From a virus, in the IMG/VR virus record IMGVR_UViG_3300049629_000825, positions 1-36,983 of that record: DNA of 36,983 bases; one strand, given 5' to 3'. The translations under genes and the position numbers were made by a program. Numbering within the stretch: the stretch's first letter is position 1; each line of letters opens with the position of its first letter. Under the pieces are notes generated by a model. The model had not been told where the DNA came from. It was given only the letters and a program-made list of their open reading frames with translations, and searched no databases. Below are positions 21,590-29,530 of this stretch, piece by piece.

Positions 21590-22690
21590 TCAGGAATCGG
21601 CGGCGGCGCAGAAGAAGCCCGTGACCATGCCGTGCTGCTTGCCGTTAAAGGCCAGCTTCTTGACGGCCAGGAGTTCTTCCACGGCAACGCCCGGACGGAA
21701 GGAGTAGTCCTTCGTCAGGTCCGTCTTCATGGTCGGCTCTTGACCCCAGGCAATGCCCACGGCCTGTTGACCGCACAGGAACACCGGGCGAACGTCCGAC
21801 GTGGAGGCGCCGATGGCGTCCATGTCGTAGGTCCCGCCGCCAGCCACGTCGTCGATCTCCGGCACTTCGCGGTGAATAATGCCGTCATAGATCAGGTCGC
21901 CGTCCTGGAAGATCGGGTTTGCGCCCACATCACGCGCACGAGCCTCACGGTTCGCCTGCGTCATGGTGGTGTCCGCCTTCAGATCCCGGAACGTCCGCGC
22001 ACCGTGGAAGGCGACGAAATACTCGCGGCCATCTTCGGTGTTGAACGGACGGATATGCGGGTCGGCCTGCTTGGCGATGCGCTTCATCAGCGACATCGCC
22101 GCCACGGTGCATTTGTCGTCCGTGGTGTCGAGGTTGCCAACGGCGGTCGCCCAGGTCGCCGAATAGTTGCTCTTCAGCTTGCCGAACAGCAGACGGTCGG
22201 CGTTGCCCGCGCAATAGGCGTTGCGGGCCGTGGCGTCAGAGGCCGACATGGTAACGGTCGTGTCACCAGTGGTCACGAGCGACAGCATCGCGGTGATGAT
22301 ATCGTCCCGCAGCTTTTCGGCCTCCCAGACCTTCAGCATGGTCTTGGCGGCGCCGAACAGGTCGATTTCGGTCTTGTAGCTGGTGGACTTGGGGACGCGG
22401 ACAGCGTTCCGGCGCCAATCAACGGCGATGGCGCAGTTGTAGTTGCCGAGTTCCTCTTCGTTGCCGTCGAGGGTGGTCGAGCCGGTCACACCGTTAGAGG
22501 TCAGCTTCGTGATCAGCGGGATGTTGATCGTCTTGCCCGCTTCTTCCTGAAGCTCATACTTGGCGATGATGATCGAGCCGTCCGACCGGCCCATGTAGGG
22601 CTTGAAGCCCGAGGCGCGGACGTATTCGGCGAAATACTTTTGGGAAAAGACCTGCTTCTCAGAAGCAGAGGCGAGGGCGACTTCGGCCAT
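21590..22690 (-). CDS. Major capsid protein (N4-gp56 / DUF4043-like)
   Basis: 366 aa. The N-terminus (ASASEKQVFSQKYFAEYVRA, SGFKPYMGRSDGSIIIAKYE), the phrase GKTINIPLITKLTSNGVTGS and the C-terminal segment RPGVAVEELLAVKKLAFNGKQ closely resemble N4-gp56-family coat proteins, which have an HK97-like fold. Order portal, scaffold, coat supports it. It should be the most abundant virion protein. No maturation-protease gene is seen nearby, consistent with scaffold-driven assembly. Confidence 0.85.
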   Translation of the reverse strand: MAEVALASASEKQVFSQKYFAEYVRASGFKPYMGRSDGSIIIAKYELQEEAGKTINIPLITKLTSNGVTGSTTLDGNEEELGNYNCAIAVDWRRNAVRVPKSTSYKTEIDLFGAAKTMLKVWEAEKLRDDIITAMLSLVTTGDTTVTMSASDATARNAYCAGNADRLLFGKLKSNYSATWATAVGNLDTTDDKCTVAAMSLMKRIAKQADPHIRPFNTEDGREYFVAFHGARTFRDLKADTTMTQANREARARDVGANPIFQDGDLIYDGIIHREVPEIDDVAGGGTYDMDAIGASTSDVRPVFLCGQQAVGIAWGQEPTMKTDLTKDYSFRPGVAVEELLAVKKLAFNGKQHGMVTGFFCAAADS

Positions 22691-22700
22691 TGGTTAGGTC

Positions 22701-23471
22701 CTAAAATATGGAGTCGAACGCCACGCCCGGCCCGACAGGCTGCTCACCCGGTTTGGGGGAGCCAGCAGCGGGGGCAGAGGCCAGAGAGCGAGGCGGCGCG
22801 ACTTGAGGGGGAATGACCGCCACATGGGCAGCCGGTGCTTGCGGTTGCGCGGAGCCTTGTGCGGCTTTCCACGCTCGAAACTGGTCGAGGTCGTCACCCT
22901 GGAGGGAAGACAGGACTTGATCCCGCTTCCACTCGGAAACAACAAACTCGTAGGGGTCGTCACTGGTCCGGACGCGGTGATTGAACAGCGGATCAGCATC
23001 ACAGCGCGCTAGGCCCCATTCGTGGGCCTGGCTAACCGTGTCGCGTCCGTGGATCGTCTCTTGCAGGCGCTTGGAGAAGGCCAAGGCTTGCCCGAACATC
23101 CGTTGTTCGATGATCTGGTTGTGATGCGCCTGGTAGCCTTCCGGGTCCTCGTAAGGATCGGGGGCTTGCATGACGGGCCGCGCCGCTTCCATTTGCTGGA
23201 TGCGGGCTTCCAGAGCCTTGCGCTTGTCCCGCTCTTCCAACATGGCCGTGATGGGCACATGACCGGGCTGGACCGGTTCGGGAGCGGCCTGCACTGGCGC
23301 AGGGGCTACCGTGGCTTGAGGGGCCTCTACAGGGGCAGGAACCGGCGCGGGGGCCGTCTCTACCGTCTGGGAGGCAAACTTGCCGTCAGGACCCCTTGCA
23401 GGGCCTTCGGACTGTTCGACAGGCGTAGTGACTTCGCCGGGTTCACCGGCGTCCAGAAAATCGAGTTCCAT
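22701..23471 (-). CDS. Scaffolding protein
   Basis: 256 aa, acidic at the N-terminus with GPARGPDGKFAS, a phrase common in scaffold proteins, followed by a long Ala/Pro/Val-rich disordered linker, a helical centre (MLEERDKRKALEARIQQMEA, DPYEDPEGYQAHHNQIIEQR) and a second Pro-rich tail. Composition, length and place between portal and coat fit a phage scaffold that guides procapsid assembly. The low-complexity Pro-Ala region is probably disordered rather than a fold. Confidence 0.8.
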   Translation of the reverse strand: MELDFLDAGEPGEVTTPVEQSEGPARGPDGKFASQTVETAPAPVPAPVEAPQATVAPAPVQAAPEPVQPGHVPITAMLEERDKRKALEARIQQMEAARPVMQAPDPYEDPEGYQAHHNQIIEQRMFGQALAFSKRLQETIHGRDTVSQAHEWGLARCDADPLFNHRVRTSDDPYEFVVSEWKRDQVLSSLQGDDLDQFRAWKAAQGSAQPQAPAAHVAVIPPQVAPPRSLASAPAAGSPKPGEQPVGPGVAFDSIF

Positions 23472-23534
23472 TGATTATCCCTCGCCCATACGTCGGCGGC
23501 ACGGAACGCCCGAAGCCCGGCGGCGGCTGGCCTG

Positions 23535-25454
23535 TTACGCTAGGCCCTGCGGGACGCCCGTTGCCCCATAAGGGGACACCCCGGCGGCGGGTGATGCGAG
23601 CCCAATGAAAGCCTGATCGGCCTTGAACTGGGCGTCGAATAGCTCTGTCTCGGCCTTCGCGCTCTTGAGCGCCGTGTCGGCCTGGGTGTTCTCGATTTGC
23701 GCTTGTGCGCCAGCTTGCGCCAACTGCATCTGCATTTGCTGCTGCTGTTGCGCCATCTGCCCGGCCTGTTCCGCCCGCGCCTTGCGCTTGTCGATGATCG
23801 CCCGCTTGTCCGGCATGGCCGACACGGCGAGCATATCGTCGAACGGCACCTCTTGCGGGCCATACATTTTGGCCAGCTCAACAAGCATCTGGAATTGCTC
23901 TTGCTGCACATTTGCCGTGTCGGGCGTAGCGTCCAGCAGGATATCCACGTCCATTTCTGCCAGGGCGTTCTGATAGCCAAGGGCCATCGAGCCATCCGGC
24001 ATGATAAACGCCTGCTTCCCGTTCGGGTCCATCTGGCCTTGATCGTTGACCTTGAGCGGCTGACCGTCAGGACCGGCCATCGGCTGCCCCTGCTGGCCCT
24101 GCTCATCGGTCGGAGGCGTGTTGATCCCGACAAACTCCGGCGCCCCGTCGTCGTCCGTGATGCGGATGAACTGCGGAGCCGTCCAGAACTGCCGCGCCCG
24201 GTTCCACATCTGGCGATAGAGGCGGAACTCCCATTCCTCAACGCCGCCGTAAATAACCGCTTGCTCAGTGAGCCCGGCCTGTTGCCTGACCAGTTGCGCC
24301 CGGCCTGACGAGCTTTCGCCCTGGCGACCGAGTATGGCGGGGTTAGGCCCCATCCGCTCAATCTCGCCCTTGGCTTCGGCCAGCAGGTTGGATTGGCCCA
24401 TCGCCATATCCGACGTGTTGACCTTTTGCCAACCAAACGGGATCACCCCATCCGGGCGAGCCGCTTCCCGGCGTGCCGTGTTGCTGTCGACCTCGATTGC
24501 CGAGGGATCAACCGCCTGTATCTGGCTGGTCGAGAGAAGGTGCAGCAGCTTCGAGCGCCGCTTGTTAATCTCGTCCTGCGGCCCGCGCATGTCGCGCACG
24601 ATGCCGTAACGATTGTTCTCCCGATCCACGAAGCAGGATTGAGCCTCGATAGGGTTACAGGAGCGGCCCTTGTCGTCGTGGTAGGCGCTAGGCCCATACG
24701 CCAGCAGCCCGCCGCTGTGGAACACGCACCGCTGCCACTGTTGGCCCTCGCGGTGGTAAAGCTCCACGACCATGACGCGGCGCTTTTTCTTGTCCACCCA
24801 GGCGACAGTCGGCGCGGCATCGTTCGGGCGATCCTCGAACGTATCATCGCCCATCACCCCGCCACTCAGCGAAGCCTCTAGCGCCTTGTCAGCGTCCGGA
24901 TACAGCGCCGACACGTCGTCGGAGTATTGCCACTTGGCAATGCCCATGTAGCGGGCGTCCCGGAAGTCCTCACGGCGCGACCGGGGGTCGTAGAAAAACT
25001 CCTCCCACGCAATTTCCTGCACGACCACTTGCAGATCGGCGTCCACCTCAACGATAGCCGCGCAGGTCCCCTCGACGAGGTAATCCTTTGCGCCCCTGAT
25101 TTTGAGGTCATCGAAGCGGTTGAAGTCCGCAATGAACCGCAGGACCTTGGACGCAACGTCGGCGCTTTCCTCGTCCTTCGGCGTGCGGGGGTAGGCTCGC
25201 GGGTCTGTCGCGCCCTGTTTCAGAACGCCAAGCGTCCCGTTAACCGCCGGGCGCACCCGGTTAAACACGTTGTCAGGCTGGCCCCGCGCCTTGAGCGCGT
25301 CCCGTTCGGCCTTGGTCCACTGGTAGCCGTGGTAGTAGTCGCCATCCATCCGCGATTCCAGACGCGCGGTCTGGGTCAGGTTGGCGCTGTCCTCGAACAT
25401 GGACTTGAGCGAGGCCAGATCAGGGGCCTTCGGAGGCGTTACGCCGTCTTCCAC
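23535..25454 (-). CDS. Portal protein (P22-like)
   Basis: 639 aa from the GTG at 25454, which is preceded by GGAGG at 4 nt; an ATG 30 bases further upstream is possible. The core includes the P22-type features RMDGDYYHGYQWTKAERDAL, NRVRPAVNGTLGVLKQGATD and FYDPRSRREDFRDARYM. The C-terminal third is Gln-rich helix (QMAQQQQQMQMQLAQAGAQA), as in barrel-forming ends of P22-like portals. Dodecameric portals form the DNA entry and exit vertex. It overlaps the terminase large subunit gene end by 16 bases. Confidence 0.85.
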   Translation of the reverse strand: MEDGVTPPKAPDLASLKSMFEDSANLTQTARLESRMDGDYYHGYQWTKAERDALKARGQPDNVFNRVRPAVNGTLGVLKQGATDPRAYPRTPKDEESADVASKVLRFIADFNRFDDLKIRGAKDYLVEGTCAAIVEVDADLQVVVQEIAWEEFFYDPRSRREDFRDARYMGIAKWQYSDDVSALYPDADKALEASLSGGVMGDDTFEDRPNDAAPTVAWVDKKKRRVMVVELYHREGQQWQRCVFHSGGLLAYGPSAYHDDKGRSCNPIEAQSCFVDRENNRYGIVRDMRGPQDEINKRRSKLLHLLSTSQIQAVDPSAIEVDSNTARREAARPDGVIPFGWQKVNTSDMAMGQSNLLAEAKGEIERMGPNPAILGRQGESSSGRAQLVRQQAGLTEQAVIYGGVEEWEFRLYRQMWNRARQFWTAPQFIRITDDDGAPEFVGINTPPTDEQGQQGQPMAGPDGQPLKVNDQGQMDPNGKQAFIMPDGSMALGYQNALAEMDVDILLDATPDTANVQQEQFQMLVELAKMYGPQEVPFDDMLAVSAMPDKRAIIDKRKARAEQAGQMAQQQQQMQMQLAQAGAQAQIENTQADTALKSAKAETELFDAQFKADQAFIGLASPAAGVSPYGATGVPQGLA

Positions 25455-26686
25455 GATGCCTCCTCTCGTTTGGCCCGGCCCCATAGGTCCGGAGGGTTGT
25501 TAACGGATGGAACTGCCGTCAGCTTCGGAGCGCGCCTCAGGCCCTCGCAGGCGTAGCGCAGCGCGTCGATGACGTGGTTGTCTTTGTCTTCAAGCACCGG
25601 GAGGATTTCCCCGGTCTGCTTGTCTTCCTTAAACTTGTAGTGTGTAAGTTCGTGGATCGTCCGCTTGCAGCGGGGATGCACAACGATATCGTAGCTCTTC
25701 AGGAACTCGATACCGTCCTCGACAGAGCCCGGCCCCTTCACCGCAGGGATGATCTTGAACCCCTTGCGTTGCATGTAACTGACCGTCTCCGGCCTCGCGC
25801 TATCGGCCCGGATCGTCCATTTGCGAGCGCCGGGCACCGTATCGAACAGGGCTGGCGTGTTGTCGATTTCGCAGCCGACCGCGTAGGCTTCCTGGTCAAC
25901 GTAGAGCGTCCGCCCGGTGATGTAGGCGCGGACTAAAACTGTCGGATCTACCGAGAAACCCCAATCCGCCCCGAACCGGAACACCGCATCCGCTGGCGCC
26001 GTGAACTCTTCGGTCTTCCAGTTACGGAACACCGCAGCTTCGCCCATCCGCTGATAGGCGCCCTCCCAGACGTGCAGGAACTTGTCGTAGTCCCGGAGCT
26101 TGTCGCGCTCCATGTCGGCGCGTAGCTCGGCAGGGAACCACGGATTGTCCGACCAGTTGGCCGTGACCAGCACGAAGTCGGGATCGGCAGCGTTCTCGTT
26201 AAAGAACCGCTCGATTGGGTCCGCCTCGCTTACCGGGTTCCAGCTAAACCACATTTGCGAGCCGGGAGCGCGGAACGTCGGCCTTGCGATGTCCAGCGAC
26301 TTCTGACTGATCGTCTGGGCCTCTTCCACCCAGGCCCGGTTAAAGCCTTCCAGCGACTTGATGCTGGTTACGGTGTGGTTCTGGAGGCCCTGGAAGATAA
26401 ACAGGCTGTCATTTGGCCCGCGAATTTCCGTGTCGGTGATCTTGAACAAGGGCCGCACACCCAGCGCGTCAATCTTGTCCTCGATAAGCTGCTTCACGCT
26501 GTTCTTGATAGAGTTCTGAATCTCACGAAGGCAGGCGGCGCGGATGTGACCGGCAACAGCCTCTTCGACCAGCATCTCCGCAAAGAAATGAGACTTGCCG
26601 CTTCCCCGGCCACCCCGCCCACCCTTGTAGCGGTGAGCCTCTAGCAAGGGGACGAACGCTCTAGGCGTCGGGATTTCGAGGATCAA
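25439..26686 (-). CDS. Terminase large subunit (PBSX / Terminase_3 type)
   Basis: 415 aa, TTG start overlapping the small-subunit end by 26 bases. ATPase motifs: Walker A GGRGSGKS (about residues 25-32) and Walker B-like FNRAWVEEAQ (about 114-123), then MWFSWNPVSE. The nuclease domain shows acidic residues in FGADWGFSVDP, ADSARPETV and KDNHVIDALRYA. It pumps DNA into the procapsid and cuts it. Headful packaging would agree with the permuted ends, but this family includes other modes. Confidence 0.9.
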   Translation of the reverse strand: MILEIPTPRAFVPLLEAHRYKGGRGGRGSGKSHFFAEMLVEEAVAGHIRAACLREIQNSIKNSVKQLIEDKIDALGVRPLFKITDTEIRGPNDSLFIFQGLQNHTVTSIKSLEGFNRAWVEEAQTISQKSLDIARPTFRAPGSQMWFSWNPVSEADPIERFFNENAADPDFVLVTANWSDNPWFPAELRADMERDKLRDYDKFLHVWEGAYQRMGEAAVFRNWKTEEFTAPADAVFRFGADWGFSVDPTVLVRAYITGRTLYVDQEAYAVGCEIDNTPALFDTVPGARKWTIRADSARPETVSYMQRKGFKIIPAVKGPGSVEDGIEFLKSYDIVVHPRCKRTIHELTHYKFKEDKQTGEILPVLEDKDNHVIDALRYACEGLRRAPKLTAVPSVNNPPDLWGRAKREEASWKTA

Positions 26687-27062
26687 CGACCGTCCGCCTA
26701 ATACCCTTGACCGCCACGTTTAGCGTCTGGTCCGTCTTATCGACCACGAGGCCGTTTAGTTTGGCCGCGTCCATGACCGAAGCGCGCGACACCTGAAACC
26801 CGCTGGCGTCCTGTAGAGCCTCGCCTTTATCGGCCAATCGGATGAGGCGTTCCGTTAGCCCGGCGATGGTGATTTCCGTGCGGATGGCTGCACGCTCTTG
26901 GATTTCCGCCACGCGCTCGCAGACGTTGCCATTTGTTGACAGACGAGACGCCGCCGTTCGGTCGCCACGGTAGCCCGCCGCTTCATATGCTTCGGTCTGC
27001 GTTTTTCCTTTTGCCAGCTCTTGAGCGAACCGCTCGTGCTTTGGGTTACTCAGGACCGGCAT
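26661..27062 (-). CDS. Terminase small subunit
   Basis: 133 aa from the ATG at 27062, where the usual family start MPVLSNPKHERFAQELAKGK appears; an in-frame ATG at 27143 would add 27 residues of unlike composition. The HTH-like phrase KTQTEAYEAAGYRGDRTAAS (about residues 20-40) is characteristic of small terminases that recognise the packaging site. A central helix (ERVAEIQERAAIRTEITIAG) drives oligomerisation. The start overlaps the small leader ORF at 27046-27174. Confidence 0.85.
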   Translation of the reverse strand: MPVLSNPKHERFAQELAKGKTQTEAYEAAGYRGDRTAASRLSTNGNVCERVAEIQERAAIRTEITIAGLTERLIRLADKGEALQDASGFQVSRASVMDAAKLNGLVVDKTDQTLNVAVKGIRRTVVDPRNPDA

Positions 27063-27174
27063 TGCTCGCCATATCCGCAACAGCGCGGCCTTCCGCGTCC
27101 CTGCTGGGTTCGTTCCAGGCTGGCGCGTGTGTGTGGTCGTCATCGTGGGCAGGGGCGTGAATGTGTTCGTTCAT
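27046..27174 (-). CDS. 42-aa His/Asp-rich leader peptide before the terminase
   Basis: ATG at 27174 with GAGG 7 nt upstream, a better site than that of the terminase start it overlaps by 17 bases. The product begins MNEHIHAPAHDDDHTHAP and is His/Asp-rich, suggestive of metal binding, ending ADMASNAGPE. It may serve mainly to couple translation into the terminase gene. It shares DNA with an upstream in-frame extension of the terminase, so only one of these readings need be right. Confidence 0.4.
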   Translation of the reverse strand: MNEHIHAPAHDDDHTHAPAWNEPSRDAEGRAVADMASNAGPE

Positions 27175-27268
27175 CGTCCTGCCTCTAGGGGTTCGCCCCG
27201 CGATCAACGGTCGAATATGCACATGGCTGGGGTGAGGCCGTGTCGGGGGCGAATTGGAATTGGGGGCA

Positions 27269-27298
27269 AGCGCGGATTTGATCGCAAATCAACGCGCT
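27269..27298. promoter_or_regulatory. Inverted repeat in the gap between replication and packaging modules
   Basis: AGCGCG-GATTTG, loop ATCG, CAAATC-AA-CGCGCT forms a 12-bp stem with a 2-nt bulge, in the 156-base gap 27175-27330, the largest non-coding stretch of the leftward side. No T-run follows in either direction. It could be an operator for late genes, a terminator needing a factor, or part of a packaging site next to the terminase small subunit gene. Confidence 0.4.
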
Positions 27299-27330
27299 AA
27301 CAAATCATTGCTCTGTTTCGCCCGGTTTGT

Positions 27331-27906
27331 CTAGCCGTAGTGTGACGCGAGAAGGTCGAGCGCGATTAGTAGCGTTGCCTCGGCCCTTTCCGCACCCTCG
27401 CGCGTTCCCGCAAACTCCATCAGCGTCAGGCCCGAACCGCACACCGCCGCCGCGACGCCGATCATGCCAGCGTGTGACCGCAGGGCGATAACGTTCGCTT
27501 GCGTCACCCGATGTTGAGCCGCGACCATGCTTGGCGCTTCGCCGTCCGAACGCTGGCCGCCGTCTACTCGGCCCTCCATGTTCGCCATACAGGACTTCAC
27601 AGAGGCATCCATAGCCCGCTGATAGTCGGCGCCGTAGCGTTCCCCTGCATCGAGGCGCGTCAGGGCTTCCTGGGGGCTTCCGAGCCTTCCCTTGGCCATT
27701 AGCCATTCCAGACCCGACTTGCGCCGCAGCGGCTTGCGCTGCTCCCCGCGCTTGGCCTCTGCCCGTTCAATTCCGCCGCCCCTGATCTGGTCGAGAATTA
27801 ACGTCTCGGCCTGGGCGCGCTCGGACCATTCGTCGTCAACCTTAGCCCGGTGCTGGCGTTCGGCCTTCAGGTTCTGTTCGCGTTCGATGTGGGCTAGGCG
27901 GTTCAT
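27331..27906 (-). CDS. DUF6456-like protein (late regulator candidate)
   Basis: 191 aa. The N-terminal 60 residues are charged helix. From SGLEWLMAKGRLGSPQEALT and LDAGERYGADYQRAM through to VCGSGLTLMEFAGTREGAER and the ending ALDLLASHYG it follows the DUF6456 outline ('aGerlradye... l..vC..g..L...E... a...l..AL..La.HYG'). DUF6456 is found in alphaproteobacteria and their phages with uncertain DNA-linked function. As the last gene of the early leftward operon, just before the late genes, an antiterminator or late-activator role is a reasonable guess. Confidence 0.6.
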   Translation of the reverse strand: MNRLAHIEREQNLKAERQHRAKVDDEWSERAQAETLILDQIRGGGIERAEAKRGEQRKPLRRKSGLEWLMAKGRLGSPQEALTRLDAGERYGADYQRAMDASVKSCMANMEGRVDGGQRSDGEAPSMVAAQHRVTQANVIALRSHAGMIGVAAAVCGSGLTLMEFAGTREGAERAEATLLIALDLLASHYG

Positions 27907-28169
27907 GCGCGCTTCCTCGCAAACTTCTCGCGGTTGTGCGGCCTAAGCCGTGGCTTGCAGCCCTTGGGATAGACCGTGACGATGGCGCCGTCTTCGACGA
28001 CTACGCTGCAATTCCCGACGTAAACCATGCCGTCAGGCCCAATCGCGCCACCCGCCACGGCCCGCAGCATCTCCGCCCGCGTCTTTGCAACGTCGAGCCC
28101 GTGGACCCGCTCCAGCCAGCGCAAAACGGCGTGGTCAGAAACAAAGCCATTCGTTCGGACGGCGCTCAT
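27903..28169 (-). CDS. Small phage protein of the 'SDHA.LRWLERV.G' type
   Basis: 88 aa. It begins MSAVRTNGFVSDHAVLRWLE, with RVHGLDVAKTRAEM next and a C-terminal beta-rich GPDGMVYVGNCSVVVEDGAI followed by VTVYPKG and a very basic tail. The 'SDHAilRWLeRv.G.Dv' phrase recurs in uncharacterised alphaproteobacterial phage proteins (recall). Shape and size recall small RelE/ParE-like or nuclease folds, but no catalytic set is evident. ATGA overlaps on both sides. Confidence 0.65.
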   Translation of the reverse strand: MSAVRTNGFVSDHAVLRWLERVHGLDVAKTRAEMLRAVAGGAIGPDGMVYVGNCSVVVEDGAIVTVYPKGCKPRLRPHNREKFARKRA

Positions 28170-28360
28170 TCGTCGCCCTCAATCTCGACGTAGTAGCCCA
28201 AGGCGGTGACGAACAGCGTTGCAGGCAGAGCCATCGGCCAAAGCAAAATGACCCCGATATGGTGAAGCTCAATAGGCCCGTCCTCCAGGTGATGGACCCA
28301 GAGCGCCATGCTCACCGTGACGACCAGGCCGACGAGGTAAGTGATTAAAAGCGCGTTCAT
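28166..28360 (-). CDS. Small two-span membrane protein
   Basis: 64 aa with two membrane segments (LLITYLVGLVVTVSMALWVH, residues 4-23, and IGVILLWPMALPATLFVTAL, about 35-54), a short loop HLEDGPIELHH and an acidic end EIEGDE. Overlaps neighbours by 4 bases. Membrane proteins of this kind inside early operons may alter host envelope or exclude other phages; the target is unknown. Confidence 0.65.
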   Translation of the reverse strand: MNALLITYLVGLVVTVSMALWVHHLEDGPIELHHIGVILLWPMALPATLFVTALGYYVEIEGDE

Positions 28361-28992
28361 TGCATCGTCTCCGACGTTTCGCGGTCAGCGGATTGAAACC
28401 GGATCATCGCGGCCTCAATGCTCATCAGCATGGATTGGCGGGGGGATGCGTAGCGTTCGCACTCGGCGACAATCTCCCCCAGCGTCGGGAACCAGCTACA
28501 GCGCACCGCAAGCTCCTCGCAGGCCTTCAGGGCTACGTCGGCGGGGAACCGCCTCAGGGCGCCCGTGTAGAGCGCCAGCGTGAGCATTGCGGCCTCTTGC
28601 GACTTGCGCCCGCCCGCCGTAGCGGCCTGCAACATCGCCAGCCAGTTTTCCGCCTGTTCTGTCGTCGGCGGGGACATTGCCGCCTCAACCTTGCGGAACG
28701 CCGCCGGGAGGTTTGCGCCGATCCCTCCGACCTGACAGCCCTTGGCTACGCGGTAGGCGGGCTTGTCGGCGGGGTATCGCCATTCAAACACCGGCTCGAC
28801 CTCGACGCTCAGCGATGATTGAAGCGAAGTCCGAAGGGCCTTGTCGGTTGCCACCGGATCGCGCCCCACCAGCCACGCCCGCGCCTGATCTTCGGTTGCG
28901 ACACCAGTTCCGCCATGTTGCGGACCAGTCGGACTTGCGGCCTCCTGCACCCGGCTTAGCGCACCAGAAATCGCGGAACTTATCGGCTTCAA
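28357..28992 (-). CDS. Replication accessory protein (helicase-loader-like candidate)
   Basis: 211 aa. The C-terminal half (EQAENWLAMLQAATAGGRKS, LTLALYTGALRRFPADVALK, WFPTLGEIVAECERYASPRQ) matches a recurrent phage pattern of a helical protein downstream of initiator genes: 'y...L...p.dv...al........FPt..El.'. This position is that of lambda P or DnaC-like loaders, but no Walker motif is present, so the role is inferred. The first 70 codons overlap the initiator gene in another frame by 209 bases; the true start may be further in, for example near ATG 28677. Confidence 0.6.
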   Translation of the reverse strand: MKPISSAISGALSRVQEAASPTGPQHGGTGVATEDQARAWLVGRDPVATDKALRTSLQSSLSVEVEPVFEWRYPADKPAYRVAKGCQVGGIGANLPAAFRKVEAAMSPPTTEQAENWLAMLQAATAGGRKSQEAAMLTLALYTGALRRFPADVALKACEELAVRCSWFPTLGEIVAECERYASPRQSMLMSIEAAMIRFQSADRETSETMQ

Positions 28993-29530
28993 GGCTAATC
29001 TCCTCCAGGGTCATGCCCTGTTGCTTGGCAAACGCGACTTCGGAAAGTTGGGGGGACCATTCGTCAGGAAGGCGGGTTCCCTTTGGATCGGGTTTCGCCT
29101 GGGGCTGCGCTTGCGCGGCCTCTAATGGTTCTACTGACGGTTCTACTGACGGTTCTAACGTAGTGGGATAGGACACTGTGTCCGGTAAGATCGGCTCCAA
29201 ATGTCCGGTAAGATTGTCCTCAAATGTCCGGTAAGGTTTTCCCTTAGCGGACACAGTGTCCTCAAAGATTGTCAGCGTGATCAGGTCACTCGCGCGGTAT
29301 CCGTCGCGCCTGCGGCGATGCTCTTTCGTCATCAATCCCGCATCGATAAGCGATACAAAAACCCGGCGGATTTGGCGGTCTGTTAGGCCGGTATCGAGCG
29401 CCAATCGGGCTTGCGACGGCCAGCACCGGCCCTCAGCATCGGCAAAGTTTGCCAACGCCAAGAGAACCAGCTTCTCAGAGGGGGACACCCCCTGAACAGC
29501 AAAGGCAGCGGTGATAGCCTGAACGCTCAT
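28784..29530 (-). CDS. Phage replication initiator (lambda O-like organisation)
   Basis: 248 aa. The N-terminal 90 residues are a winged helix of the HTH_36 type (GVSPSEKLVLLALANFADAE, CWPSQARLALDTGLTDRQIR). A low-complexity linker (about 105-145) holds the EPSVEPSVEPL repeat, and its DNA carries the 23-bp iterons. The C-terminal part has WSATWRNWCRNRR, a common ending of such initiators. An origin inside the initiator's own linker is the lambda O arrangement. It should bind the iterons and recruit the host replicative helicase. Confidence 0.8.
   Translation of the reverse strand: MSVQAITAAFAVQGVSPSEKLVLLALANFADAEGRCWPSQARLALDTGLTDRQIRRVFVSLIDAGLMTKEHRRRRDGYRASDLITLTIFEDTVSAKGKPYRTFEDNLTGHLEPILPDTVSYPTTLEPSVEPSVEPLEAAQAQPQAKPDPKGTRLPDEWSPQLSEVAFAKQQGMTLEEISLEADKFRDFWCAKPGAGGRKSDWSATWRNWCRNRRSGAGVAGGARSGGNRQGPSDFASIIAERRGRAGV
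29127..29158. repeat. 12-bp tandem repeat in the initiator linker
   Basis: GGTTCTACTGAC occurs at 29127-29138 and 29139-29150, followed by a partial GGTTCTAACG. It is in phase with the initiator frame and encodes EPSV repeats, so it may be a protein-level linker expansion; it directly adjoins the iteron array. Confidence 0.7.
29171..29261. other. Candidate replication origin: 23-bp iterons between two palindromes
   Basis: TGTCCGGTAAG occurs at 29179, 29202 and 29225, exactly 23 bp apart, with extended similarity (GAT....TCC...AAA); a fourth, diverged TGTCC follows at 29257. The array is bounded by GGACACTGTGTCC (29171-29183) and GGACACAGTGTCC (29249-29261), perfect 13-bp palindromes. A 23-bp period is not a multiple of three, so the repeats encode different residues each time, which points to a DNA-level role. 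Location inside the initiator gene matches lambda-type origins. Confidence 0.75.

Noticed and set aside
21536-22816. Rightward open frame of 426 codons
   Set aside because: Antisense to the coat gene and into the scaffold gene; composition (Arg/Gly/Val/His) and lack of domains mark it as a shadow.
27062-27143. In-frame extension of the terminase small subunit to the ATG at 27143
   Set aside because: The extra 27 residues are unlike the family and the ATG lacks a ribosome-binding site; the 42-aa leader ORF has a better one.
29127-29261. CRISPR-like array
   Set aside because: Repeats are 11-12 bp with no unique spacers of regular length and lie inside the initiator gene; an iteron array explains them better.
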